Source: Luidia sarsii (Eukaryota > Echinodermata > Asteroidea > Paxillosida > Luidiidae). Taken from it: 64,000 nucleotides of DNA. Of the stretch, positions 34,701-46,700 are shown piece by piece. The first letter of the stretch is position 1. Each line of letters starts with the position of its first letter. Both the position numbers and the translations under genes were made by a program. The stretch is taken from contig OX465110.1 of the NCBI GenBank assembly GCA_949987565.1, positions 2,289,152 through 2,353,151 on the forward strand, in the 5' to 3' direction. The notes under the pieces were generated by a model, which was given only the letters and a program-made list of their open reading frames with translations, ran no database searches and was not told the origin of the DNA.

Positions 34701-37700
34701 GGGAAGAGAGTTCCACAGTTTGGGACAGGCTATAGAGAACGATCTATCTCCAAGAGATTTTGACCCTGTAGGGATTCATAGAAGAAGTTTATCAGCAGAA
34801 GATTGGAGTCCCACTCTGCCAGGTTGATGTAAAGTGAGTAAGTCGTACAAGAGAAATACCTTGTAAGCATTGCTCGAGCAATGAATTTTGCTCATTTCAA
34901 AGAGGACAGTTTGTGATGACACCATGTAAGTCATTCCTTTTCGCAATGTGTGGCTCTGAAAAGAGCCGATCTTTTGAGTTAACAGCCCTTCTCAGAGCGG
35001 TCCTCTTTGTTCCAAAGAGATGGCGTACGCGGTGTCGCGGAGAATTCTCCTGATGACGGCCAGAGCATACTGGTCGAAACATCGAGTTACCACTCAGGTT
35101 CTTTTTCAGAACCACACCTCTTCTTTAAGAGACCTTATACATGGTGTCACCGCAAACCTTCCTATATCTATCCGATTCACTTTTTAAATAGAGTGGTGTT
35201 GTGTATGTGAGGTGATTCACAGTGTGGACCACCCTCTCTGATCCCCCCCCCCCACCCACCCCCAGGTGCCCTGAGGAACCACATCTTCGCTCACACCTAC
35301 CCTGCCGGCTATGAGGACTTCGCGGACCAGGATGCCTCCAGACTGGATTCCTGGGTCTTCAACAAAGTGAAGGTCGGGAGATTCAAATGATGACGCCTTT
35401 CCCTCCCAAACTCTGTCGAATTACAGCCCAAACTGATTCATCGCTTGATTCGTTGGAACTATAAATCTCAATAGTTAGAGGGCCTGACGTTTTGATCCTT
35501 GGTTCGTCTCTGTTATAAAAAAAAAAAGCTGAAATCACAGGGTGGAGTTCATCGTTAAAATTTTTTTTTTTAAATAATGCAGTATAAAGCCGCGTTTCCA
35601 CTGGACTTATTTTGGTCAAAGCAACCGAGACGATGGTCACTTTGACCAAAATAAGTCCAGTGGAAACGGCCCAGTCAAATTTCTCTCGGTTACTTTAACC
35701 GAGTCCAATGGTTACTTTTACCGAGCAACCTCTGCCCAGTAAAAGTGACCAGGTAAGTTTAACCGAGCCGATTAGTCCAGTAGAAACGCACCACTCAGTT
35801 CAATGCGACTCTGTAAAAAACCACATCCGGCCTATGACGTAACACGTACCATGCACTGTGCACAGCGTCTGCTTCGTGTTGCGCGCCTAAATGTACACAC
35901 GTACATTGTGTATCCGGCTGACACTTGACCTTCATGAGCCGTTATATTGCCAGCCCGGTTACTTTAACCATCATTTCGGTTAAATTTGAATCAAAAATTG
36001 GACTCAAAAGTCCAAGTGGGAACGACGGTCAAATTTGACCATTGGAAATTTGACCGTCGTCTCGGTTAAATTTTAGTCCAGTGGAAACACGGCTTAACAT
36101 TAAAAAAACGGAGCCAAAGGTCTCCCATGTTCGTGCCTTGTACTTTTTTGAAAAATGGACGAAAGAAATGGAGACAAAGCCGGAGCCTGAGCCTAAGCCG
36201 GGTCTTGGGATAAAAAAGGGCCCCAAGCATCAGACTGACACTGGCTGTCCTTGCGCACCTTCAGGAATTCCTGGACGAGGTCAAGCGGAACGACGCCCTC
36301 CGTGAGAAGGTGTCATCGGACGGCGTTGTCCTCTTCCTTCATCTGCTGGGCATTGATACCAACGGGCACGCCCACAAGCCGCTCTCCACCGAGTACCTGG
36401 CTAACATCGGTCTGGTGGATGCCGGCATCCGGGAGACTGTGGCTCTGCTGGAGGCAACCTTCGACGGGGACGGCCGGACGGCGTATGTGGTGACTGCCGA
36501 CCACGGCATGACAAACTGGGGTGAGCTTGGCAGACATGAGTGCCGTTCCCGCTACACCAAATAAACGCGATTATTTGGATCGCGATTCAAACTCCACTTT
36601 TTCTGCGTGTGGGGACACAATAAACGTGATTATTAGTGGGATTTGAATCGCAATTCGGACTCCACTAAGACTTTTTCAAATAATTGTGTTTATTTGCGAC
36701 GCGATGTGTGTGGGAACGCTCTGCTCAAATCGCACCGGTTTTTTTTTAGCCCACGATGCATTGCGCAAGAATGACCTTTCCTGCCAGCAGCTTACTGCCA
36801 GGACGTGCAGCACAGGGTTTGTTTACTTTCGTCAGCGAGTTCCGCCATTCCCATAATCGTGTTTATTTGCGACGCGATTATTTGGCCTGTGTGGACACGA
36901 CAAAAAAAAAGGTTTTTGAATCGCGATTATATTCGTAACGGCCCTATAGATACTCTGATCTTAATGATAATGATAATAACACAGTTTTTTTTATAGTGCA
37001 TCTCAGCAAGGTCCCACTGAGCTTCACAGGAAACAATGATCAAAAGCAATGAATGAAATGGTTTTTGATCCAGTGATCATTGGAATTTCCGCAAATTTCC
37101 AATTTTCTCGAAAATGGTAGATTTGCGAGCCCTAGAATGTTATATCTGACACTGTACTATTACAAACTTCCTGATTAGTAAGTGATTTCTGAAATTTGGG
37201 ATTTCTTTAAATTGAGCACTCTGCAGATGGTGTACGCTCCCTTTAAATTAGGATCTTTCCGTTGCCATAGGTTCCCATGGTGCCGGCCATCCACACGAGA
37301 CATTGACCCCAATACTGGCCTGGGGAGCTGGCCTGAATACGCCCGGACCGGGCAACACCGACCAGTATCCAGACGGGTTCTCCCAAGGTAAGCCAAGCCT
37401 TTTGGCTTCACATCAGAAGAGCCGTGAGATGCTGAGTAGAGGTAATGTCTGGTATCTTCATGACATTTCACACAAAAAAGAACACGATGTGAAAATGGCT
37501 CCTAACCGAAGATCACTTTGGAACGAACAGTTGTTTATTGTAAATCTCAAAAGTTAGAGGGCCTGACGTTTCATTCCTAGCAGGACCTTTGAAAGAAAAA
37601 GTCCTGCTAGGATCGAAATGTCAGGCCCTCTAACTTTTGAGATTGATGTATTGCAGGTCATTTTAGTCAGTGAGCAGTTTGCAATTTTTTTTTGGATTTA

Positions 37701-40700
37701 CAGTTGTTTATTGTGATATGCAAACACTCTGGAATGAACAGTTGTTTATTGTGATTTACAAAAAAAAAATTGCATCACCTGGCATTTAGATCGGAGCAGG
37801 TTTGTTTTCAAAGGTAGACGCCCCCCCTCCCTTTAGCCGTGTCCGCACTGGACTTATTTTTTACCGAGACTGTGGGTAACATTCCAATGGGTAAATCTAC
37901 CCGGCGTCCGCACTTGAACTATCAACGTGGGTAAATGAACCAATACGACTGGTAAAACTAATCGACTAGTGCATTCAAATGCCAATGTTGTGTCTGCATT
38001 GGACTTTTTGACTCGGTTAAACGGACCTGGTCACTTTTACTGGGCACAAGTCAGTCGGTTAACTTCCCCATTCAAGCCGGGTAAGTTAATAACCTGGGAG
38101 GAAAACTTCCTGGGCTGTCCGCACTGGACTTAAAATGGTCAACTTACCCATTTGCTCGGTTAGTCTACCCAAAATAAGTCCAGTGCGGACACGGCTTTAG
38201 AGAAAGGTCCTTCTTGGATCGGGACATCAGACCCTGTACATTTCTTTAGAAGGTCATTGCAGCATAGAAACTGTGCAGTCTAGAGTGGTTTATCATAATA
38301 GCACTGGATGGCGATGCTCATTTCAATCGTTTCATCTCCCAAACGCCGTCACTTTGGTTTCCACCTTTTTTTCCCCCCCTGCAGCGTGGCAGTTGGCCCA
38401 CGTCCGGCGTCAGGACATGAGCCAGGCGGACATTGCCGCCCTGATGGCCTCCCTGATCGGCGTGCCCTTCCCGCTGAACTCCGTGGGCGTGCTGCCCCTG
38501 GGTTTCCTGGGCGGCGTGCCCGGCTACAAGGCCCGGAGCCTGCTGAGCAACGCCCGTCAGATTCTGGCCCAGTACGAGGTGAGGGGACTGCTCCGCGAGT
38601 TTTTTTTTTTATTGCCCCGGCTTTTCAGTTGTCGCACTCTCGAATCATGCCTCAGACGGTCTGCGCTTGAAAGCAGGGGGGGGGTCGCGGGTTCGAATCC
38701 CGCCCGAGCTGCCTGAAATTTTTTCATCGAGCATCAGGGACAGCATACAGCATTGGGCAGTCAGTGCTTTTGTTTTCTTTTCTTTTCTTCAATTTTATTT
38801 ATCATACTTGAACAACTCCTCAAATTTATAAACATTTTAAAAAAATTATTTCGAAATTATTTTAAAATTAATTTAAAAAATAAAAAAATTATTTTAAAAA
38901 TATGAGGGAAAAAATTATTTAAAAATATTTAAAATGTATTAAAAAAATATAAAACAATTATATATTTTTAACAAAAAATTATAAAACAAATTATAAAAAA
39001 ATATGAGTTTTATCCTAAAATCAACGCCAACCAACTTTTCACTTGCCATTTCATTCTACGGATTTCTCTCTGTGATTCCTGTTATTCACCATCGTGGTTT
39101 GGATCTGGTTGGCTTTTGTCCCGGATAGGTGAAAGAGAAGGTCATGAAGGAGACCACTCTGTCTGTGTTCTTCAAACCATTCAAGGCTCTGTCTGCTGGG
39201 CAGAAGGCAGAACTCTTGCGTAGCATCCAGTCTCACATCAGCAAGGAGGAGATGGAAGAAGCTGTGAGTTGTGGAGTGCATTGACTCTGGTTTGGTCATC
39301 CTCCCTATCCTCCTCCTCCTCCTCCTCCTCCTCCTCCTCCTCCTCCTCCTCCTCCTCCTCCTCCTCCTCCTACTCCTCCTCCTACTCCTCCTCCTCCTAC
39401 TCCTCCTACTTCTCCTCCTCCCCATCTTCCTCCTCCCCATCCTCCTCCTCCTCTTCCTCCTCCTCCTCCTTCTCCTCCTCCCCATCTTCCTCCTCCCCAT
39501 CTTCCTCCTCCTCCTCCTCCCCATCCTCCTCCTCCCCATCCTCCCCCTCCCCATCCTCCCCATCCTCCCCATCCTCCCCATCCTCCCCATCCTCCCCATC
39601 CTCCCCATCCTCCCCATCCTCCCCATCCTCCCCATCCTCCCCATCCTCCCCATCCTCCCCATCCTCCCCATCCTCCCCATCCTCCCCATCCCCATCATTA
39701 ATCATATATGATACCATTCTGCAGGTTTCTACAACCCATGATCTAATAGGAAGGGCACTGGAGGGCTTGAACTATTACCACAACTATGACCGATTCCTCT
39801 TAGGGTAAGCCCTGTGAAGATGATGTTAACATGAATTGATTTTGACACTTTCTGACCTCTCATTTCACACAATGTGAAGTGTTCAAACCCTGTATGAATG
39901 TATTGTCCAATGCTCCAAATTACACACTAGCCTTTGGAAGCCACCACTTCTTCCTACCGTATGACGTACGCAGAGTTAGAGTGGCAAGTCCAGGCTACCA
40001 AGTCAAGCTAGGGCATCGTCTGTTGTGTCACGGATAGCCACTACTGAGCCCACAAAAAGTCAACTCCCATGGACATCTGTGTTGTATCAAGCCTTAGCCA
40101 ATGAGTCTCCTGACGACGGGCAGAGTACACACTACCCGAAACGTTGAGTTACCGGCTCTTTTCAGAGCCACACTCCTTCTCAGAAGGGAAGTGCTGCATG
40201 GTGTCACCGCAAACCTTCCACTTCGTATTTCCACCATGCTAACCTTTAAGTCTTATCTAACAAAAACCTGATAACTCTTCACTATACTATTCCAACCCTA
40301 GAGAAGGAGGTTCGAGGCCACAGAGATGAGTTTTGTGAGATGAGGTTTGTGACTACTTTGAATATCACAGACAGAAAAAGTTAAACAATTTGCAAAGCAA
40401 CCTTTGACCAAACCTTAGCCAATGACTTTGGCTATAGACTTACTCCTTGAAAAAAAAAACATCACTTTGCAATGGTGGAATTAGATTTGAAGGTTTTATG
40501 GTGGATTAATGAACAGTTTGTGATGGCTCAATGTGTATCATCTCTTTTTGGAATGAGTATGGAGCTGATCGGAGCCACCCGTTATTGGTGATGGCGACTT
40601 TCTCCTTCTGATGTCGGCTGTCATTGTCTGATTCATGTAGGACCAGCATCACCATGGGCTATCTGGGCTGGATGGCCTACATCCTCCAGCATCTCCTGTC

Positions 40701-43700
40701 CTGCCACACGGCATTCCCCCGGCCGCCTAGGCCCACCAAGCTGGACGGACTCACCGGCCGCGCAAGCTCGCTGGCCGGACGAGGGCCGGACCTGGCCTTC
40801 ATTGGCCTGAGCATAGTGGTCATCACACTGCTGACCATCCAGTCCTCCCCACTGAATTACTACATCTACTGCCTGCTGCCCATACCACTGTGGTACATTG
40901 CAGTCAAGGAGTAAGTCCCTAGTCTGTACTTCCAGCTTTGTTTCAGACTGTTTGTCTTCTTGTTGAGATACTCTGTAAAGTGATAGACTGACATTTTGCA
41001 AACAGCTTACTGAATGCAATGACCAAAAAGCAAATCTCAACAAGTTGAGGGCCTGACATTTCAATTTTCAACCTTAGTTGGACCTTTCTCATCAGCTTTT
41101 GTTGTAACAACTACTTTTGTAGCAACAACTACTTTTGTAGCATTAACTAATTTTGTAGCAACAACTGATTTTGTAGCAGCAACTACTTTTGTAGCAGCAA
41201 CTACTTTTGTAGCAAGAATTTTTCTAGCAACAACTACTTAGGAATTTTTTTGTAGCAACAACTATTTAGCAAGAATGTTTGTAGCAACAACTACTTAGCA
41301 ATAACTTTTGTAAAGTAACAATTTTTGTAGCAACAACTTTTGTAGCAACAACTTTTGTAGCAACAACTTTTGTAGCAACAACTTTTGTAGCAACAACTTT
41401 TGTAGCAACAACTTTTGTTTGCACCCCCACTCGTTTTAACTCGTGACTCTTGACTAAATTTGTCTTGTCGCCCAAAACAGATACAGGGTGTACTACAGCG
41501 CCCTCAACCATGCAGTGTCCACCATTGGACCGCTGAAGCTCGCCGGCTACGTGACCCTAGGGGTCATCGCCATGGAGATGGTGGTCCTTAGCATGTTCTG
41601 GCGAGAGGTGCTCTCCCTCGGCCTGGTTGGGATCGCACTGTGGCCTTTTTGCACCAAACTCCGACAGACGGACAAGGTAGGGTCTTAGATCAAAGCTATA
41701 GACAATATCCACGTACAAGGTTATACTCTGCGACGGTTGAATTTTTTTAATGCTTCTGACTGGCGCACCCACTCCGGCAAAGACTAGTTGACTATTTGGG
41801 GAGGCCACCATTTAAGGGCTGGATAGCTCAGATGGACAGAGCACTGGTACACAGAACCAGAGGTCTCAGGTTCAAGTCCCGCTCCAGTCCAACTGTCCAA
41901 GTTTTCTTTGCCATTTTTTGATTAATTTGTTCTAAAAGGTTTTGTTTGAACACACTATCAGTTTAAAAAAAAAGACAGGTTTATATTCGCCCGGCAACGG
42001 CATTCTTCCCGCTAATGCTATTCTGCCAATCCCTTAGTCTGATTGGCCGTTTGTCATCATGCCAAACCAGAGGTCTCGGGTTCAAGTCCTGATCCAGTCA
42101 AAGTTTCCTTTGCCATTTTTCAAAATATTTAGTACAATTTGTTTAACTTTTTTTGTTCAGTGGTGCTATAACTTTACCTGCAGAGTATTGAAAGTGCAGT
42201 AGTCTTCTGTTTTACACATGCAACGCTACAAAGCTTTTGTTTGGGGATAAAGCACCACGCATTACTTCATTGTTTTGAAGTAGCATCTCTGTTTGAATAT
42301 TTGTAATGCATGATAACTTATAGCCAAATGTTCAGTATGTCGGCGTTCGTCATAGCGATGTTCCACTGTAGCGATGAGACCACTGTACCGGTTGCAGAGA
42401 GATTTTCTTTCATCGAAGACCCCGCGAAATGTCAGGAGGATGCCTAAGTCAGGATTAAGAAGCTCTCCCGTGTTCCTGTGGTTCTGATCCTGTCTAGGGT
42501 CTAGTTGCAGGCTGGACTGTCGCGTGTCTCGCTGTCGCCATCTTCCCTATGCTTCCAGTGGTCGGCCGAGACGCAAATATTCATCTAGTGTAAGTCCACA
42601 ATTGTGCCCTTCCCTTTGATCTCTCCCTACCAGCTTGACTCTTTGTCCTTTGTTTCTCATCCGTGTCCTATTTGTGTCTATTCGTGTCCTATAGTCAGTA
42701 AGCAGTTTGAAAGATTTTTGTGTATCACTTTAATCCAATTTTGATAATTATACAAAAATGTTGCAAACTGCTTACTGACTAAAATTACCAAAATGCAAAT
42801 CTTAAGATTTAGTAGGCCTGACGTTTCGATCCTAGCAGGACCTTTCTCAAAAGCAGAGTGACAAGGACAAAACAGATACATGTACACATTCCCCCCGCCT
42901 TCCTTCGTGTACATGTATCTGTTTTGTCCTTGTCACTTTGCCTTTGAGAAAGGTCCTGCTAGGATCTAAATGTCAGGCCCACAACATTTTGTAATTTAAT
43001 ATTTTTTTTTTCAATTCAATTTGACAGGACTTTGGCCGGTGTCTTGCTCCTTCTGAGCAGCCTCGCCGGCCTCCTCCGCCTCCGCGCCCTGCGGAGCGGC
43101 CGCCCGACGTCTCCCGTCGGCAGTCTGGTGCCCGGACTCCAGCTGGCCCTCCTGGCCCTGGCCGTCTGCGTGGTCAACAGCACCTGGGCCAGTCTGGCCG
43201 GCAAGCGGGGACTGCCGGCCGCCAACCAGGCCACCAGCTGGGCCGTCCTGGCCGCCTCCTTCCTGGCCCCGGCCCTGATGCCGCTGGGCGTGGCCTCCAG
43301 ACTGCTCAGTACGGCCGTGGGCTTCGGCGCCGTCTTCCTGCTGACCAGCACTTCGTATCCTTTTTTTTTTTTGAGAGAGAGAGAGAGAGAGAGGGGAGGA
43401 GGAGGGAATGACAATGTCCACTCACAGCTAGGCAGATGAACCAGGTCAATGATTTTAAAATGACTTAAGTACAGCTTTGCATGGTGGGTGGAACAATAAT
43501 GGGAGGGCTTACGTTGAAGCAATGTATAAGGTCAGAAAATAATGTTAATAATAATGTTAAAAACTGCTTTGATACTGACCAAAATGGCAAATTAATGGTT
43601 CTGCCTTTGAGAAAGGTCCTGGTCGGATCGAAACATCGGGCCCCTCCTCATTTTTGACCGTTTTTTTTTTTTTTAAACCCACAATGCAACGCTCGCGCTG

Positions 43701-46700
43701 ACAGGAAGTGCCGCGCTTGTTTATTATGAGGGATTGCGGTGACACCATGTACCGGTATAAGGTCTCTTAAAGAAGAGGTACGGCTCTGAAAAGAACCCGA
43801 GTGGTAACTCGACGTTCCGGCCAAGTATGCCTCGGAACGTCGAGTTATCACTCGGGTTCTTTTCAGAGCCGTACCTCTTCTTTAAGAGACCTTATACCGG
43901 TACATGGTGTCACCGCAATCCCTCATAATAAACAAGCGCGGCATTTCCTGTCAGTCAGAGTGCATTGTGGGTTTAAAAAAAAAAAAAATAACAGTGCTAT
44001 TCAGAGGAGCGTTCCCACACACACCGCGTCGCAAATAAATGCGATTATTTGAAAAAGTCTCACACTTAGTGGAGTCCGAATCGCGATTTCAAATCCCACT
44101 AATAATCGCGTTTATTGTGTCCACACACACACAAATAAAGTGGAGTTTGAATCGCAATCCATATAATCGCGTTGGTGTAGTGGAAACAACCCTTATGCCT
44201 CCGTCATGGAGGGGGGGGGGGCGCCGGCATCTATTGCATGGGTGTGAGCAGCAGTACCCTGCTGCAGAGAATCAGCGTGTTTCTACTGACGAAAGGTTAT
44301 TAGGTGTCTCCGTGTGTCTTCGGGTGTCCAGTAAAAACACAACCGGGCGTCGAATTTTCCGAACGTCATCCGGCAACCAAACGTTCACCAACAACCACCT
44401 ATTGAGGTGGATCTGGCCGGGTGTCTTCGGGTCACACTCGCAGTAGAAACACACGTGGTTGCTGGTTGCCGGGTGTACCGGAAATGCAACAGAAGTAGTG
44501 AATTCTTTGCTTTGACCTGCGGCGTGACCCGATTCATTCTGCACGTCCGGTCTACCCTCGACGAAGGTCGATTGTGGGCGACACCCGCCTTTTTTCCGTA
44601 CTGAGTAGAAACAGGCGTTTGTCTGTGATCCGGATCACCGACACCCGGAATATAGTGGGTAGGAAATACCGGGTGTTAGCGTGTGCTCAGTAGAAACACG
44701 CTGATAGTTAAGGCCACAGCGGAGATCCTGGGAGTGCTGGAGGAGGTACCGGTACCTCCTCTCCACACAGATTGTCCTGTAGTAGAAGGGTGGGGCTGTG
44801 CTCTCCTTAACTGGTTCTCCCAGTCATGAGGGTCTGTTCTACGTGGCCCTGTGCTACCTCATGCTGGCATGGCTCCTCTGTGAGCACCGACTATCCACAT
44901 CAGCCGATATCAAGGTAACCTATATTTATTTATGTTTATATTTATTTCATTTTCCGGGATACATGTAAACACGTCACAGCACACTCAAATAAAAATAAAG
45001 TGGAAAGCATATTTTTTTTTTTTCTTTTTTTTTTAAAGAATCTTAGAATATAGTGGGCCTGACGTTTCGATCCTAGCAGGACCTTTCTCAAAGGCAGAGT
45101 GACAAGGACAAAACAGATACATGTACATGGAGGAAGGGGGAAGAGAGTGAATAGGACACGGATGAGAAACAGAGGACAAAGAGTGAAGCTGGTAGGGAGA
45201 GATAAAAGAGAAGGGCAAGGAGTAGGGTAGGGATTGGTGAGAAGAGGGGGAAAGATCAAAGAGAAGGGCAAGGAGTAGGGTAGGGATTAGTGGGAAGAGG
45301 GGGAAAGATCAAAGAGAGAAGTGGGAAGGACTGAACACAAAAGAAGGATTATCAGAAAGCTGCATGGTGTTAGTCATTACCCTCCTGGATGTTGAGAATA
45401 ATAAAAAAGAATAATAGCTTTTCTGCTTGGCTTTTCAGTGGTGGAAAAGCCAAAAAAACCTACGCATAAATCAATGAGGGTTTGCACAACATGATTAATA
45501 AAATGGTATAATATCTCTTGAGGTATCCTTCCTTTAGTGTCTCATTTGCTCCATACAGATTTTGAACTAACTGCTGCTTGCATCAAAACGAACAAAGGGC
45601 ACGTGATGGCTGATTAGCTGGAGAAATATATCAGGAGGTTTTGCACGATGATGGCCAGAGCATACTGGTCGAAACGTCGAGTTACCACTCAGGTTCTTTT
45701 CAGAACCACACCTCTTCTATAAGAGACCTTTCATACATGATGTGACCGCAAACCTTCCTATATTGATTCACCCACCATGCAAAGTCTTATTTGTACATCG
45801 GTTTTTCTCTTTGGTTTTTTTTTTTTTACATTTGAACACATTATTCTGCAGAGTTCTGTATGTTACATCATCAGCCTTCCATGAACCTAGTGTCTGCACG
45901 GTACTTCTCTTCATCGGTTTCTCCAATTTTTGTTTCATTTATGGGCAGCTTGAGGATCTGTCCTTTGGGGAGGAGGCCAGCCTGAGGACAGGCCCCCAGA
46001 GACGGCTGGTCTTGGACGATCTCCGCTCTGCCTACTTCTTCATCTACTTCATCCTGACCGCCTTCTTCGGCACGGGGAACATCGCCAGCATCAACAGGTC
46101 GGTTGAGCCTCGAAGGACAGAATCGGCAACGAAATCTAGATGCGAGTAATAATGCCATAATGTTAAAAAACTGCTTTGATACTGACCAAAATGGCAAATT
46201 AATGGTTCTGCCTTTGAGAAAGGTCCTGGTCGGATCGAAACATCGGGCCCCTCCTCATTTTTGATATTTTCATTTTGATCAGCCTAGTCGGTAATAAGCA
46301 GGTTTTTTTTGCATATCACTCTGACCAAGATATCAACTATGTATATATTTCTGCTTTCTGAGAAAGGTCCTGATAGGATCGAAAAAGCAACATTTTCATA
46401 ACTGACTTGGAAATATTTATTCTGGTTTCAGTTTTGATCCAGCCTCGGTCTACTGCTTTCTGACGGTCTTCAGTCCGTTCATCATGGGCGCTCTACTCTT
46501 GTGGAAGGTAGTTTATCAATTTTTCTCTTCAATTTTGGGTCCACCTCCGTCAAACCAGTCTGATGATACAAATATTTTCATATGATTCAATTCAATTCAA
46601 TTCAATTCAATTCAATTCAATTCAATTTGATTCAATTCAATTCAATTCAATTCAATTCAATTCAATTCAATTCAATTCAATTTGATTCGATATGATTCGA

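Larger units (their letters stand above)
43355..44823 (+). other. U12-type (minor spliceosome) intron 13 of PIGN
   Basis: The donor reads GTATCCTTT, the U12 5' splice consensus, from 43355. Near the 3' end TCCTTAAC (44804-44811) matches the U12 branch-site consensus, with the branch A about 13 nt before the CAG acceptor (44821-44823). That spacing is typical of U12 introns. Splicing here joins TC|T into Ser in the frame expected from PIGN similarity. The intron carries a near-perfect hairpin and two inverted-repeat elements. Confidence 0.88.

Noticed and set aside
34560..34860. Possible coding remnant of a LINE
   Set aside because: Some protein-like phrases, but too short and degenerate to assign.
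39051..39808. Open frames rich in S, L, RM/RR or GED repeats on both strands
   Set aside because: Products of the TCC and CCATCCTCC arrays; only 39129-39263 and 39725-39804 are genuine PIGN exons.
43648..44052. Two similar small proteins encoded on opposite strands
   Set aside because: They are the two arms of the 300-bp palindrome, not genes.
45852..45948. Upstream extension of PIGN exon 15 using an acceptor near 45851
   Set aside because: The frame is open, but the phase does not join exon 14 (phase 0); the acceptor at 45948 fits.
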